From: CAYNRE01 sp964399535
GTDB taxonomy: Bacteria; Planctomycetota; Planctomycetia; Pirellulales; CAYNRE01
DNA: 64,000 nucleotides
NCBI GenBank assembly: GCA_964399535.1
Contig: CAYNRE010000005.1
Span: 310,001-374,000 of the forward strand
Reading direction: 5' to 3'
The position numbers were made by a program, and so were the translations under genes. The notes below the pieces were generated by a model that saw nothing but the letters and a program-made list of their open reading frames with translations, made no database searches and was not told where the DNA came from. How positions within the stretch are numbered: position 1 is the first letter of the stretch; the number at the start of each line of letters is the position of its first letter. Below are positions 1 to 10,035 of this stretch, piece by piece.

Positions 1-3000
1 GTCACGGCCGGCAGCCAGCGCTTCAGCGACGTGGCCATGGATGCCGACGGCAATTTCGTCGTTACCTGGACCGCCTCGGGGCAAGACGGCAGCGGCGATG
101 CCGTGCTGGTGCGGGCCTATAGCGCCAGCGGCACCCCGCTTACCAACGAGCAGTTGGTCAATACCACGACCACGGGCGACCAGCGCTATAGCCGCGTGGC
201 CGCCGACCTGGCCGGCAACTTCGTCGTGGCCTGGACCGGGCTCGACACCAGCGGCACCGGGGTGTTTTTCCGCCAGTTTTCCTCGGTCGATTTCACGGCC
301 GGCCCCGAAACCCAGGCCAATGTAACCGTGACCGGCAACCAGCAGTTCGCCAACGTCTCGGTCGATCACGACGGCGACTTCGTCATCACCTGGAGCGGCA
401 ACGGCGCGCAACCCAACCAGGTCGATCAATCGGGCGTGTTTGCCCGGCGGTTCAACTCCGACGGCACCGCCCGGCCGGCGCCGAGCGAGGTCGGGGGCGG
501 TACCGAGTTCTTGGTAAACACCACGCTCGACGGCACCCAGTCGCTGGCCGGGGTCGCCCTGGACGGCAAGGGGCAGTTCGTCGTCACCTGGAACGGCAAC
601 GGCGTCGGCGACACCCAGGGTATTTTCGCGCGGCGCTTCCGACAAACCGTCGACGATGCCGGGCCGATCGTGTCCGACGTGCGGCTCAGCGGCATCCAGA
701 TTCTCGACGGCGACGTGATTACTGCCGACGTCAGCTTTTTGAACGTGGTGTTCGGCGAGGAAATGTCGACGGTCGGCGACGATCTGGGCTTCGAAAGCGT
801 TACGAACGCGGCCAATTGGGCCCTGTTCCGCAACGGCGCCGAACTGATCGGCGGCATCCGGGGAGTGGTCTTCGAATTCGACCCCGGCCCGCGGAAGTGG
901 AAAGCTCGGCTCCTGTTCGACGGCGACGGACTGGCCGGCGACCCCGACGCCCCGCCCACGCTGCCCGACGGCGTTTACACGCTGGTTGCCTTCGACTTCA
1001 TGACCGACACCTCGGGCAACCAGCTCGACGGCGACTACGACGGCCTGGAGGGGGGCAATTTCACCCGCACCTTCACCATCGCCCGGCCCAAAACCGCCGG
1101 CGACGAATTCCGGGCCAACACCACCACGGTCGATGCGCAGCGCACGGGCGCGGTGGGCCAGGCCGTGGCATCGGACGACGACGGCGACTACGTGGTGGTC
1201 TGGACCAGCCCCGACGGCAGCGGACTGGGAGTTTTCGCTCAGCGATTCAATAAAGAGGGCGCGAAGCTGGGCCCCGAGTTCCTGGTCAACACCGAGTTCA
1301 CCACGAACGACCAGTTCGACCCGGCCGTGGCCATGGACGCCGACGGCGACTTCGTCATCTCGTGGACCAGCTACGGTCAGGACGACGACTCGCTCAGCGA
1401 AACCAATGTGTACACCAAGGTGTACAACTCGGTGGGCGAGGTAGTAGTTGGCGCGCAACTGGCCAACACCACGCTCGACGGCGTGCAGAAATGGTCCAGC
1501 GTGGCGATGGACGCCGACGGCGATTTCGTGGTGACCTGGACCGGCCTGGGCCAAAACGGCGACGACCAGTTCGACGGCAATATTTTTGCCCGCAAGTTCA
1601 CCTACGAGGGGGTCTCCGCGGGCGACGAATTCCAGGTGAATAACCTGATTAACGAGTACGTCAACGACGGTACCCTATTCATTCCTCGGCAGGGGACGGT
1701 CACCTCCGAAATCGAAGTCGAGGATACGTTCGACATCCTCGACTTGAACGTAACCGTGAGCATCCTGCACCCCAATGTCGAAGATTTGCAACTGGTATTG
1801 ATCGGCCCCGATGGTACGCAAGTCTTGCTGGCACAAGACCTTGCCCCGGGGGCGAACATTTCCCGTACGACATTCGACGACGAGGCCTCGGTGCCGATCG
1901 CGGCAGGAACCCCGCCGTTTATCGGGACCTTCCGGCCGATCGGTGATCTCACAGACTTCGAGGGGCTTTCCGTCCAAGGAACCTGGAGCCTGCAGATTAC
2001 CGACTCCGTTCTGCGCGTCGACGCAAACGGCAATCCCATCGAACCTGAAGTTAGCAATACTCGGCTTTCGAACTGGGCTCTTGAATTCGCATACACCGGA
2101 GGCTCCACCAATACCAGCGTCGTCCCGACCGAGTCGGGCAACCAGCAGCGCTCGCGTATTGCAATGGACGCCGGAGGCAATTTCGTCGTCGTCTGGGAAG
2201 ATCAGTCGGGCATGGACTCCGACGGCGCCGGTGTCTATGGCCAAACTTACTTCTTTGACTCCAGCGACGAGAACCAGGACGACCCAACACCTGAACCGAT
2301 CGGCGCGAATTTCCGGATCAATCAGACAATCATCGGCAATCAGATGGAGCCCAGCGTGGCTTCCGATCGCCGCAACGGCGATTTCGTCGTGGCCTGGGCC
2401 AGCCAGGGCCAGGATGGCGACGGTTACGGTGTTTACGCGCGACGCTTCACGCAAGCGGGTACCAGCGTTAGCGACGAATTCCAAGTCAACCGCACCACGG
2501 CCGGCGATCAGCGGCGCCCCACGGTGGCCATGGCCGCCACCGACGACTTCATCATCGTTTGGGAAGGCAACGGCGCCGCGGTCAACCAGTCGGACGACCT
2601 GGGCATCTTCGCCCAGTGCTATCTGTCGGGCGGTGGACGGCGGGGCGGCGAGTTCCGCGTCAACACCACGACCGACGATGCGCAACAGTTCCCCTCGGTC
2701 GCCGCCGATGGCCGGGGCGACTTCGTGGTCGTCTGGAGCGGCAACGGCCAGCAGCCCGGCCAGGAAGACACCGTCGGCGTATTCGGTCAGCGGCTGGCGG
2801 TCGAAGGCGACACGGCCGGCCCAATCGTGGCCGACGTCGTGTTCGATGCCAACGGCAGCCACATTCGCCTGGGTTCCGAGGAAGAGTTGATCGGCCCGGT
2901 CGACGTGTTCGTGGTCTCCTTCGGCGAGGAGATGCTGGCCGACTCGACCACTGCCGCGGGCAGCATTACCAACCTGGCCAACTGGGCCGTGACCCGCGGT

Positions 3001-6000
3001 TCCGGGGGCGGCACCGGGGGCGTGGCGGCCGTGACGTTTGGGTTCAACCAGGCCTCGATCGAGGGCGTGGGGCCGGTCAGCAACCGGTGGGAAGCCGTGG
3101 TACGGCTCGATGCCAACGGTTCCAGCCCGGGTGCGCCAGGTTTCGGCGCCGGCACCTATACGCTGGCCGTGAATCGGGCGGTCCGCGACCTGTTGGGCAA
3201 CAACCTGGACGGCACCTTCCAGGGTTCGGGGGGCCAGGGGGGCACGACCTATACCGTCAGCTTCACCGTGGCCGGTGGCGGCGAAGATTGCCCCGGCGGC
3301 CTGCATGCCGAAGGGGAAGAAACGCTTCTCAACCAGACCACCCTGGGCCTGCAAGACTTCTCGGACGTCGCCGCCGACTCCAAGGGGAACTATGTCGCGG
3401 TTTGGGTCAGCGGAGGCCAGGTAATCGCCCGCCGCTTTAACGCGGCCAGCGTAGCCTTGGGCGATGAATTCATCGTCAACAGCGAAGTGCTGCCCGGCGC
3501 GTCGCAGCCCACCCCGCAGGTGGCCATGGATGACCGCGGCAACTTCGTCATCACCTGGACCGGACGAAGCCTGGAACTGGACTCCGACCGCGACGGCATC
3601 TTCGCCCGCCGCTACAACCGGGTGGGCACCGCCCAGGGCGAGCAGTTCTTGGTCAACACCTACAAGGCTGGCCTGCAAAACCAGCCCGACGTGGCCATGG
3701 ACGCCGACGGCGACTTCGTCATCACCTGGAACAGCTACGGCCAGACCGGGCAGTTCAAAGGCATCTTCGCCCAGCGCTACACCTCGGGCGGGGCCACGCG
3801 GGGCGGCGAGTTCGCAGTGAACTTGAACGTGACCACCCAGAAGGAAAAGCCGCGGGTGGCCATGGACGCCGACGGCGACTTCGTGGTTACCTGGAGCAGC
3901 TACGGTCAGGACGGCAGCGGCTGGGGCGTGTTCGCTCGCCGCTTCAACTCGGCCGGCGTGCCGCAAAACGGCGAATTCCAGGTGAATCAGGTCGCCTTCA
4001 ATGCCCAGCGCGAGCCGGCCATTGCGATGGACGCCGACGGCGATTTCGTCATCGTCTGGCAAAGCGACGGCCAAGATACCAGCGGCTACGGTGTTTACGG
4101 CCGCACCTACAACCGCCTCGGTGTCGCCAAGGGCGCCGAGTTCCAGGTCAACGAGTACTCGCTCAACTGGCAGCGCTACGCCGACGTGGCCATGGACGAC
4201 GCGGGCAACTTCTTCGTGACCTGGATGTCGTTCGGCCAAGACGCCGACCGCAACGGCATCTTCCTCAAGGCCTACACGGCCGATGGTGCCGAGGCGGTCG
4301 ATCCGGCAACTTCGATCCGGATCGGCGAGCGCGTTGTGAACACGACTTCCTCGGGCGAGCAGTCGAACCCCACGATCGCCACGTCGGCGTCGGGCAAGCT
4401 GCTCGTCGCCTGGACCTCGCAACAGGCGACCCCCTCGACCGAACAGAGCGACATTTTCTCGCAACGCTTCTGCTTCGATCCAACCATGGCCACGATCACC
4501 GGCACCGCGGCCGGCGACAGCCTGGTCATCACGGTGGGAGCCAGCGGCGCTACTCAGGCAACGCTCAACGGCCAGCCGCTGAACATCAGCCCGCTGGTCA
4601 CCAATCTGGTGTTCGACGGTGCCGGCGGAACCAACTCGGTGGTGATCAACGGTGCCGCCAGCACCCACCAGTTGCAGGTCAGCCCCGGCGGCGGCAGCCT
4701 GTCGAGCAGCCTGTTCTCGCTGCTCTACAGCAATGTGAGCAACACCCGGGCCCTGGGCAGCGCTGCCAGCACCGCGACCATGCTCGACTCGAGCGGCAAC
4801 GACACGCTGGTCACCACTCCCTCCAGCGCCAAGCTGACCGGCAACGGATTTACGCTCGAGGTGGACCAGTACGGCAAGGTCAACGTGGTCGGCAGCGGCG
4901 GCCAAGACTCCGCCACGATGGCCGATTCCAGCGGCAACGACACCGTCGTGGCCCGGGCCTACTCGACCACGCTTGCGGGCTCCGGCTACTCGCAAACGGT
5001 TTCGAACTTCAAACAGGTCAAGGTTAACGGCTCAAGCGGATTCGATCGGGCCTCGCTCTACGACTCCTCGGGCAACGACACCCTCGTGGCTCGTCCTGGC
5101 AACAGCTCGCTCACCGGCTCGGGATTCTCGAACCAATTGCTGGGCTTCGACGAAGTGCGGGCTTATGCCTCGAACGGCCTGGACCGCGCCGAGCTGTACG
5201 ACTCGACGGGCGACGACACGCTCACCATCCGCCCGGAATACTCCCAGTTGGTCGGCAGCACCTATTTCAGCTACGCCAAGGGCTTCGACGATGTCCGGGC
5301 CACGGGGAGCGGCGGCGCGGACAAGGCGTTCCTCTACGATTCGCCGGGGACCGACACCCTGACGCTCCGGCCGCAATCGGCCCAGTTTGTCGGCTCGAAC
5401 TTCTTCGCCCAGGCGACGAACTTCAGCCAAGTACGGGCCTACGCCACGACCGGCGCCGACAATTTGTACCTGTACGATTCCGCCGGAAACGACCAGCTCG
5501 TCGCCACTCCGGAGTACGCCCAGCTCAGCGGCGCCGGCTTCCTCAGCTACGCCAAGGGCTTCCGCAACAACCGGGCCTATGCCACGGGGGGCTACAACTC
5601 CGCGGTACTGTACTCCTCGGCCGGAAATGACGAACTGGTCGCCCGCAGCGACTCGACCCAGCTCACTGGCAGGTCGTATTTCAACTATGCCAAGAGCTTC
5701 AGCGAGGTGCGGGCTTACTCACAGGGGACCGGCCAGGCGAACCTGTACGATACGGCCGGCGACGACGTCCTGCTGGCCACGCCCCAGTTCAGCCAGCTGG
5801 TCGGCAGCGGCTACCTGAACTACACCTCGGGCTTTGCGGCCGTCCGCACCTTTGCCTCGACCGGCAACGATTCGGCGGTCATCTACGACTCGCTCGGCAA
5901 GGATCAACTGATCTCGACCCCCGAGTACTCCCAGCTTTCCGGTTCCGGCTACATGACGTATGCCAAGAACTTCAAGTCGGTAACGGTCCAGGGAGGTCGC

Positions 6001-6486
6001 GGCGGCCAGGACACCGCCCTCCTTTACGATTCTGCCGGTTCCGACCAGGTGACCACCCGGCCCGAAAGTGTCGAATTGAAGAGCACGGGCGTCACCACGG
6101 AGGCCCGGAACTTTGCTTCGGTTCAAGTCGCCTCGCAGGGAGGCAACGACACCGCGGTCATGTACACCGGCTCGGCGGGCACCAATGAGTTGTACGCCGG
6201 CTCGCAAACCTCGCGGTTGGTCACCGGAAGTACCCAGCAAACCGTGGTCGGCTTCAGCAATGTGAGCGTGCAGGGTACGGGGGGCTATAGCCGGGCCTAC
6301 CTGGTCGACAGCGTCATGACCGACAATCTCGCGGCCCAGGGCAACACGGCCCAAATCTCCAACGAGCTCTGGAGTGCCCAAATCCAGAATTTCCAAGAGG
6401 TTACCGCCGAATCGATCTTCACCGCCAAGAAAAACACCAAGCACATCGGCGCCGTCGACTTCCTGTTCACCGACAAGTGGTTCTAA
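1..6486 (+). CDS. Giant repeat-rich secreted protein with P-domain (5' end outside window)
   Basis: The frame is open from base 1, so the N-terminus is missing; 2161 codons are visible. About 18 copies of a repeat with the core DxDGDFVVTW, each followed by a GVFARRF-like and an FLVN-like segment, cover codons 10-1475. Two modules beginning GPIV (near 660-1090 and 2818-3270) look like Ig/SwmB-like beta domains. Codons about 558-700 resemble a proprotein-convertase P-domain (LxVTVSILHPNVEDLQLVLIGPDGT). From about 4780 to 6330, twelve repeats of roughly 46 residues carry LYDSxGNDxL followed by a Tyr/Phe-rich segment. A surface or extracellular structural or adhesive role is inferred from the repeats; no catalytic motif is visible. 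Aspartates in the repeats could bind calcium, but they do not fit the RTX consensus. Confidence 0.85.
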   Translation, partial: VTAGSQRFSDVAMDADGNFVVTWTASGQDGSGDAVLVRAYSASGTPLTNEQLVNTTTTGDQRYSRVAADLAGNFVVAWTGLDTSGTGVFFRQFSSVDFTAGPETQANVTVTGNQQFANVSVDHDGDFVITWSGNGAQPNQVDQSGVFARRFNSDGTARPAPSEVGGGTEFLVNTTLDGTQSLAGVALDGKGQFVVTWNGNGVGDTQGIFARRFRQTVDDAGPIVSDVRLSGIQILDGDVITADVSFLNVVFGEEMSTVGDDLGFESVTNAANWALFRNGAELIGGIRGVVFEFDPGPRKWKARLLFDGDGLAGDPDAPPTLPDGVYTLVAFDFMTDTSGNQLDGDYDGLEGGNFTRTFTIARPKTAGDEFRANTTTVDAQRTGAVGQAVASDDDGDYVVVWTSPDGSGLGVFAQRFNKEGAKLGPEFLVNTEFTTNDQFDPAVAMDADGDFVISWTSYGQDDDSLSETNVYTKVYNSVGEVVVGAQLANTTLDGVQKWSSVAMDADGDFVVTWTGLGQNGDDQFDGNIFARKFTYEGVSAGDEFQVNNLINEYVNDGTLFIPRQGTVTSEIEVEDTFDILDLNVTVSILHPNVEDLQLVLIGPDGTQVLLAQDLAPGANISRTTFDDEASVPIAAGTPPFIGTFRPIGDLTDFEGLSVQGTWSLQITDSVLRVDANGNPIEPEVSNTRLSNWALEFAYTGGSTNTSVVPTESGNQQRSRIAMDAGGNFVVVWEDQSGMDSDGAGVYGQTYFFDSSDENQDDPTPEPIGANFRINQTIIGNQMEPSVASDRRNGDFVVAWASQGQDGDGYGVYARRFTQAGTSVSDEFQVNRTTAGDQRRPTVAMAATDDFIIVWEGNGAAVNQSDDLGIFAQCYLSGGGRRGGEFRVNTTTDDAQQFPSVAADGRGDFVVVWSGNGQQPGQEDTVGVFGQRLAVEGDTAGPIVADVVFDANGSHIRLGSEEELIGPVDVFVVSFGEEMLADSTTAAGSITNLANWAVTRGSGGGTGGVAAVTFGFNQASIEGVGPVSNRWEAVVRLDANGSSPGAPGFGAGTYTLAVNRAVRDLLGNNLDGTFQGSGGQGGTTYTVSFTVAGGGEDCPGGLHAEGEETLLNQTTLGLQDFSDVAADSKGNYVAVWVSGGQVIARRFNAASVALGDEFIVNSEVLPGASQPTPQVAMDDRGNFVITWTGRSLELDSDRDGIFARRYNRVGTAQGEQFLVNTYKAGLQNQPDVAMDADGDFVITWNSYGQTGQFKGIFAQRYTSGGATRGGEFAVNLNVTTQKEKPRVAMDADGDFVVTWSSYGQDGSGWGVFARRFNSAGVPQNGEFQVNQVAFNAQREPAIAMDADGDFVIVWQSDGQDTSGYGVYGRTYNRLGVAKGAEFQVNEYSLNWQRYADVAMDDAGNFFVTWMSFGQDADRNGIFLKAYTADGAEAVDPATSIRIGERVVNTTSSGEQSNPTIATSASGKLLVAWTSQQATPSTEQSDIFSQRFCFDPTMATITGTAAGDSLVITVGASGATQATLNGQPLNISPLVTNLVFDGAGGTNSVVINGAASTHQLQVSPGGGSLSSSLFSLLYSNVSNTRALGSAASTATMLDSSGNDTLVTTPSSAKLTGNGFTLEVDQYGKVNVVGSGGQDSATMADSSGNDTVVARAYSTTLAGSGYSQTVSNFKQVKVNGSSGFDRASLYDSSGNDTLVARPGNSSLTGSGFSNQLLGFDEVRAYASNGLDRAELYDSTGDDTLTIRPEYSQLVGSTYFSYAKGFDDVRATGSGGADKAFLYDSPGTDTLTLRPQSAQFVGSNFFAQATNFSQVRAYATTGADNLYLYDSAGNDQLVATPEYAQLSGAGFLSYAKGFRNNRAYATGGYNSAVLYSSAGNDELVARSDSTQLTGRSYFNYAKSFSEVRAYSQGTGQANLYDTAGDDVLLATPQFSQLVGSGYLNYTSGFAAVRTFASTGNDSAVIYDSLGKDQLISTPEYSQLSGSGYMTYAKNFKSVTVQGGRGGQDTALLYDSAGSDQVTTRPESVELKSTGVTTEARNFASVQVASQGGNDTAVMYTGSAGTNELYAGSQTSRLVTGSTQQTVVGFSNVSVQGTGGYSRAYLVDSVMTDNLAAQGNTAQISNELWSAQIQNFQEVTAESIFTAKKNTKHIGAVDFLFTDKWF

Positions 6487-6488
6487 AA

Positions 6489-6539
6489 GCCGGAGCGCTC
6501 CAGCAGGCGAAGGCGGTTGCCTGCCTGAGCGCTGCCGGC
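6489..6539 (+). terminator. Imperfect long hairpin after the giant repeat gene
   Basis: Three successive paired blocks can be read: GCCGG with CCGGC, GCGCTC with GAGCGC, and GCAGGC with GCCTGC, separated by small mismatches. It lies 3 bases after the stop codon. No clear T-run follows, so it may be a weak or factor-assisted terminator. Confidence 0.4.
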
Positions 6540-6892
6540 AACTTTGCGTGCCGGGGAGAGAGCGGCCAAGCGCCCCCGCCGGAATTCTGGCAATCTGCGG
6601 GGTCTCAACCCCCCGAGACGCCCACGGCAGCCGCCCGAAGCCCCTCGATTTCTTCCGGCCCGGAAACCTGGGTCAGCGGGGAAAGGGCACCGTCGGGGGC
6701 TTTCCAGCTTCCCCAGTCTGCCTTCCTACGACCGTTAGAACCGTTTCCCGCGGCACTTTCGGCAGGGTTTGCCTTTCTTACTCAACTCGTCCGAGCGGCA
6801 TGTCCGATACTACCGGCACGGGCGAGGTATCTGCGCACCATTGCGGGCGTAGCCGCGCTCGAGAGAGACGAGTGTCGAGTCGGAAACGAGCA
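6540..6892. other. Intergenic region upstream of the BBP7-type gene
   Basis: No convincing gene is present. Open frames through this stretch are GC-driven and have no conserved-looking protein sequence. It presumably holds the promoter of the following gene, but no good -35/-10 pair was recognised. Confidence 0.5.
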
Positions 6893-8182
6893 ATGCCCAT
6901 CAAATGCCTTCGCAAGCTGGTGCTCGTCGGGGGATGCCTTTTGGCAATGGTCTCCGGGGCACGTGGCCAAGACCTGTGGCAGCCGCTGCTGGTGGAAAAC
7001 ATCAGCCTTTACGGCGGGCCGCCTCCCGGGAACCGGGGTTACTGGTTCACGGTGGAAGGGCTCAGTTGGGCCGTCATCGCGCCTGAGACGGCCACGGTCG
7101 GCAACAGCTCGATTACGCCGCCCGTGGTGGCGGTGCCCGACGGCACTTCGTTCCGAACGGAAACCAATACGCTCAACACGAGCTGGATGACTTCGGAACT
7201 GGCCTGGGGCAATCGATTGCAGGCCGGCTACAGCGGCGAGCACTGGGGCTGGATGATCAGCGGGTTCGGCCTCAAGCCGAACGCGCAGAAAATCGTGGCC
7301 GGCGATGCCGACGTGGTCTTCCCCGATCCGCCGTTCGGTCCGGGCGGGCTGGGCTTTTTGAACGGGTTCATCGATCGCAGTCCCCAGGACGGCATCGACG
7401 ACGACATCAACGGCAACAACATCTTCGGCCGGTTCTTCGATTTCGACGGGGACGGCACGATCGACCCCAGCGACCCCCAAGACCGGTTGCCAACCTCGCT
7501 CTGGGACTATAACGACGCGCCCCGGCTGCCGGTGGTGTTCGATCATGTTTACATCAAGAACTCGAACAGTCTCTGGAGCATCGAGCTGATGCCCTACTTC
7601 CGGACGCACCCGACCCACCGGGCCGGGTACTTCGAGTTCGGTGCCGGCGTCCGGTACATGAAGTTCTTCGAAGGTTTCTACGTCCGTGGCGAGGGGGGCA
7701 CCCTGGACCAGACGGAATGGAACACCTGGGCCGGCAACAACATCATCGGTCCCCAGCTCATGGCCCGCTGGTTCCGCAGCCAGGGCCGAGTAACGCTGAG
7801 CTCCGAGTTCCGCTACATGTTCGGCGTCAATAACCAGTCGATTCGCCAAGAAGGCCGCCTGGCCACCCACATCAACGACGTGGCCACGGGCCAGGTGCTG
7901 CCGCGGCAGAATGTGCCGCTCAACTTAGAGAACGGCTACTTCGAGCACTCGTATCATCCGGTCGAGTACAGCAACGTGATCGAGCTGCGGCTGCAAGCGG
8001 CCTACAAGCTCACCCGCGCCTTGTCGGCCAACGTGGGCTGGACCGGCATGTTCTCGGACGGAATCGCCCGCCCGAGCAACATGGTCAGCTATACGCTGCC
8101 CACCTTCGGCATCCTGCCGAACGAGAACCGCCAGGCGTTGTTCGTCAACGGCATCACGTTCGGCCTGGAGCTGAATCGCTAA
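6893..8182 (+). CDS. BBP7-family outer membrane beta-barrel protein
   Basis: The product is a 429-residue exported protein. The ATG at 6893 was chosen because it begins a clear signal peptide (residues 1-25, basic start, hydrophobic LVLVGGCLLAMVSGA core, cleavage near GARG-QD). The frame is open further upstream, but that sequence is low-complexity. The mature protein has alternating aromatic/polar stretches (GYWFTVEGLSW, FEFGAGVRYMKFFEG, VIELRLQAAYKLTRALSANVGWTGMFSDGIARPS) and ends in a strand-like FVNGITFGLELNR, as in the planctomycete BBP7 outer-membrane family. Asp-rich segments near residues 165-200 could bind calcium. The family assignment is from recognition of the overall pattern; function in the family is unknown. 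Confidence 0.8.
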   Translation: MPIKCLRKLVLVGGCLLAMVSGARGQDLWQPLLVENISLYGGPPPGNRGYWFTVEGLSWAVIAPETATVGNSSITPPVVAVPDGTSFRTETNTLNTSWMTSELAWGNRLQAGYSGEHWGWMISGFGLKPNAQKIVAGDADVVFPDPPFGPGGLGFLNGFIDRSPQDGIDDDINGNNIFGRFFDFDGDGTIDPSDPQDRLPTSLWDYNDAPRLPVVFDHVYIKNSNSLWSIELMPYFRTHPTHRAGYFEFGAGVRYMKFFEGFYVRGEGGTLDQTEWNTWAGNNIIGPQLMARWFRSQGRVTLSSEFRYMFGVNNQSIRQEGRLATHINDVATGQVLPRQNVPLNLENGYFEHSYHPVEYSNVIELRLQAAYKLTRALSANVGWTGMFSDGIARPSNMVSYTLPTFGILPNENRQALFVNGITFGLELNR

Positions 8183-8305
8183 GCCAGCGGACCCGGGCGG
8201 GGGCAGCGGACCAGCCGCTGGCGCGCAGCACCCCGCAAGCGGTTTCGCATCCGGGCGATCGGCAGAGACCCACCTCGCGGTTCCCCATGGAACCCCGAGG
8301 GCGTC

Positions 8306-8602
8306 TTAGGACCGGGCGGATACTTTCTTGCGGCGCGTGGTGGTCGCCGGCTTAGCGCCGGTCGCCTTGGCCCGCAGTTCTTCCAGCTCGGTATACAGGC
8401 GGTGGCGGAGCGGGCTCTCGGGCCGCAGCTCGTCGAGCAGCCCCTCGGCACGGGTGAACGTTTCGTCGCCCACCGGCTGGGCAAACAGAGCTCGCCACAT
8501 TCGAGCAACCTCTTGTTCAGTCAGCACGCCGTTTTTCCTTGCTCGCTCGTGGAACATTCGTACCCAGAGACCGACCACCCGGGGGGGCCGTTGCCGGGGC
8601 AA
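8306..8602 (-). CDS. Small basic hypothetical protein
   Basis: A 98-residue protein read from a TTG at 8602; an ATG at 8557 is an alternative that would remove 15 residues. The central part (LTEQEVARMWRALFAQPVG, then a helical LLDELRPESPLRHRLYTELEEL) is amphipathic and gene-like. The C-terminus is a basic tail containing TTRRKKVSA. No family was recognised. It is transcribed away from the neighbouring GNAT-like gene. A competing frame on the same strand (8179-8508) looks like a shadow. Confidence 0.55.
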   Translation of the reverse strand: MPRQRPPRVVGLWVRMFHERARKNGVLTEQEVARMWRALFAQPVGDETFTRAEGLLDELRPESPLRHRLYTELEELRAKATGAKPATTTRRKKVSARS

Positions 8603-8790
8603 TTCCGTTTCGGGTTCGACAGGTGCTATTCTAATGTTCGCCGTCGGTTTCGCAATCGCGATTGGCCCCTCCGGGTGCCGCCGGGGACCGTGCCGATCGA
8701 TCGCCAGCGGGCCAGGACCGGTCCTCGATTGCCTCCTCTGACCCGGAACCCTATGCTAGCCGACCAGACCCGGGCTTGGCGGAGCCGCCG

Positions 8791-10008
8791 GTGACTCGGC
8801 AGGTCCGCCCGCCCCCTGGCACACGGGTTGGAGTCGCCTCGTTGAGCCCACCTCGCCCGCCATCGGCCGATACGCTCAAAATCGAGGTTTCGCCGCTGGT
8901 TGGAAGCCGCGACCGCCGCGACTTCGTACGGCTTCCCTGGCAGATTTATCAGGGCGATCCGCACTGGGTTCCGCCGCTCGAGCGCGACGTCCGGCGGTTC
9001 ATCGACCCGGCGCACCACCCCTTTCTGCGCCACGGAACCGCGCTGCCGCTGTTGGCTCGGCGAAAGGGCCAACCCGTGGGCCGGCTGGTCGTAAGTGACG
9101 ACCCCCGCTTCAACGCCGAGCACGCAACCAACCAGGGTGGCTTCGGGCTGTTCGAGTGTGTCGAGGACCCCGCGGTCGCCCAGGCCTTGCTCGTGGCGGC
9201 CCAAGATTGGCTCCGCAAACGCGGACGCCAACGCATCTGGGGGCCGGTCGACTACTCGACGAACTACCCCTGCGGGCTGCTCATCGACGGTTTCGATCGC
9301 CCGCCCCGGGTGATGATGAACCATAACCCGCGTTACTACGCCCCCCTGTTGGAAAGCTGCGGTCTGACCAAGGCCAAGGATCTATACGCTTTCTGGTTCG
9401 AAGACCCACACCAGATGCTCGAGAAATGGAAATCGCGTGCCGAGCGGTTGGCTCAGCGCGGCGGGTTCCGGGTTCGTACCATCGATCCGGCGCGGTTCGA
9501 TCAAGAGATCGAGCTGTGCAAAAAGGTTTATCACCAGGCCTGGCAGTGCAACTGGGGCTTCGTGCGGATGACCGATGACGAGTTCGATTTTCTGGCCCGG
9601 GTACTCCGTCGATTCGCCATGCCCGAAATGCTGATGATTGCCGAAGCCGAGGGGGAGCCGGTGGGTTTTTCGATGACGCTGCCCGATTTCAACGAGGCCA
9701 TCCGGCCCCTGAACGGGCGGCTAGCCACCTGGGGAATTCCCTGGGGGCTGGCCAAGCTGTGGTACCACTCGCGCCGCATCAAGACCGCGCGGATGGCCAT
9801 TTTGGGCGTTGTCGAGGCCTATCGCCGACGCGGTATCACCGAGATGATGATTCTCAAGACGCTCGATTTCGGCCGCAACGTGGCCCGCTTCACCGGGGCC
9901 GAGCTTTCGTGGACCCTGGAAGACAACGATTTGATCAACCGCACGATCGAGGCAGTCGGCGGCGTACGATACAAAACCTATCGTCTGTACGAGAAGGCCC
10001 TCGACTAG
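8791..10008 (+). CDS. GNAT-superfamily N-acetyltransferase-like protein
   Basis: About 405 residues. The start is taken as the GTG at 8791 with GGAG six bases upstream; a TTG at 8842, also with GGAG upstream, is possible. The reading frame extends back to 8662, but that part is Pro/Arg-rich and poorly protein-like. The N-terminal motif DFVRLPWQIYQGDPHWVPPL and a C-terminal acetyl-CoA-loop-like segment (VEAYRRRGITEMMI, residues about 340-355) match a family of uncharacterised GNAT-like proteins of about 380 residues found in many bacteria. The substrate is unknown. It converges with the long minus-strand gene that ends at 10036. Confidence 0.75.
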   Translation: MTRQVRPPPGTRVGVASLSPPRPPSADTLKIEVSPLVGSRDRRDFVRLPWQIYQGDPHWVPPLERDVRRFIDPAHHPFLRHGTALPLLARRKGQPVGRLVVSDDPRFNAEHATNQGGFGLFECVEDPAVAQALLVAAQDWLRKRGRQRIWGPVDYSTNYPCGLLIDGFDRPPRVMMNHNPRYYAPLLESCGLTKAKDLYAFWFEDPHQMLEKWKSRAERLAQRGGFRVRTIDPARFDQEIELCKKVYHQAWQCNWGFVRMTDDEFDFLARVLRRFAMPEMLMIAEAEGEPVGFSMTLPDFNEAIRPLNGRLATWGIPWGLAKLWYHSRRIKTARMAILGVVEAYRRRGITEMMILKTLDFGRNVARFTGAELSWTLEDNDLINRTIEAVGGVRYKTYRLYEKALD

Positions 10009-10035
10009 CCAGACCGCATCGTCGCTGGGATACGG

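Noticed and set aside
1675..4995. Very long minus-strand open frame opposite the giant repeat gene
   Set aside because: It is the antisense shadow of a GC-rich repetitive gene; its translation is Val/Gly/Ala/Arg-rich with no recognisable domain, while the plus strand has clear repeats and a P-domain.
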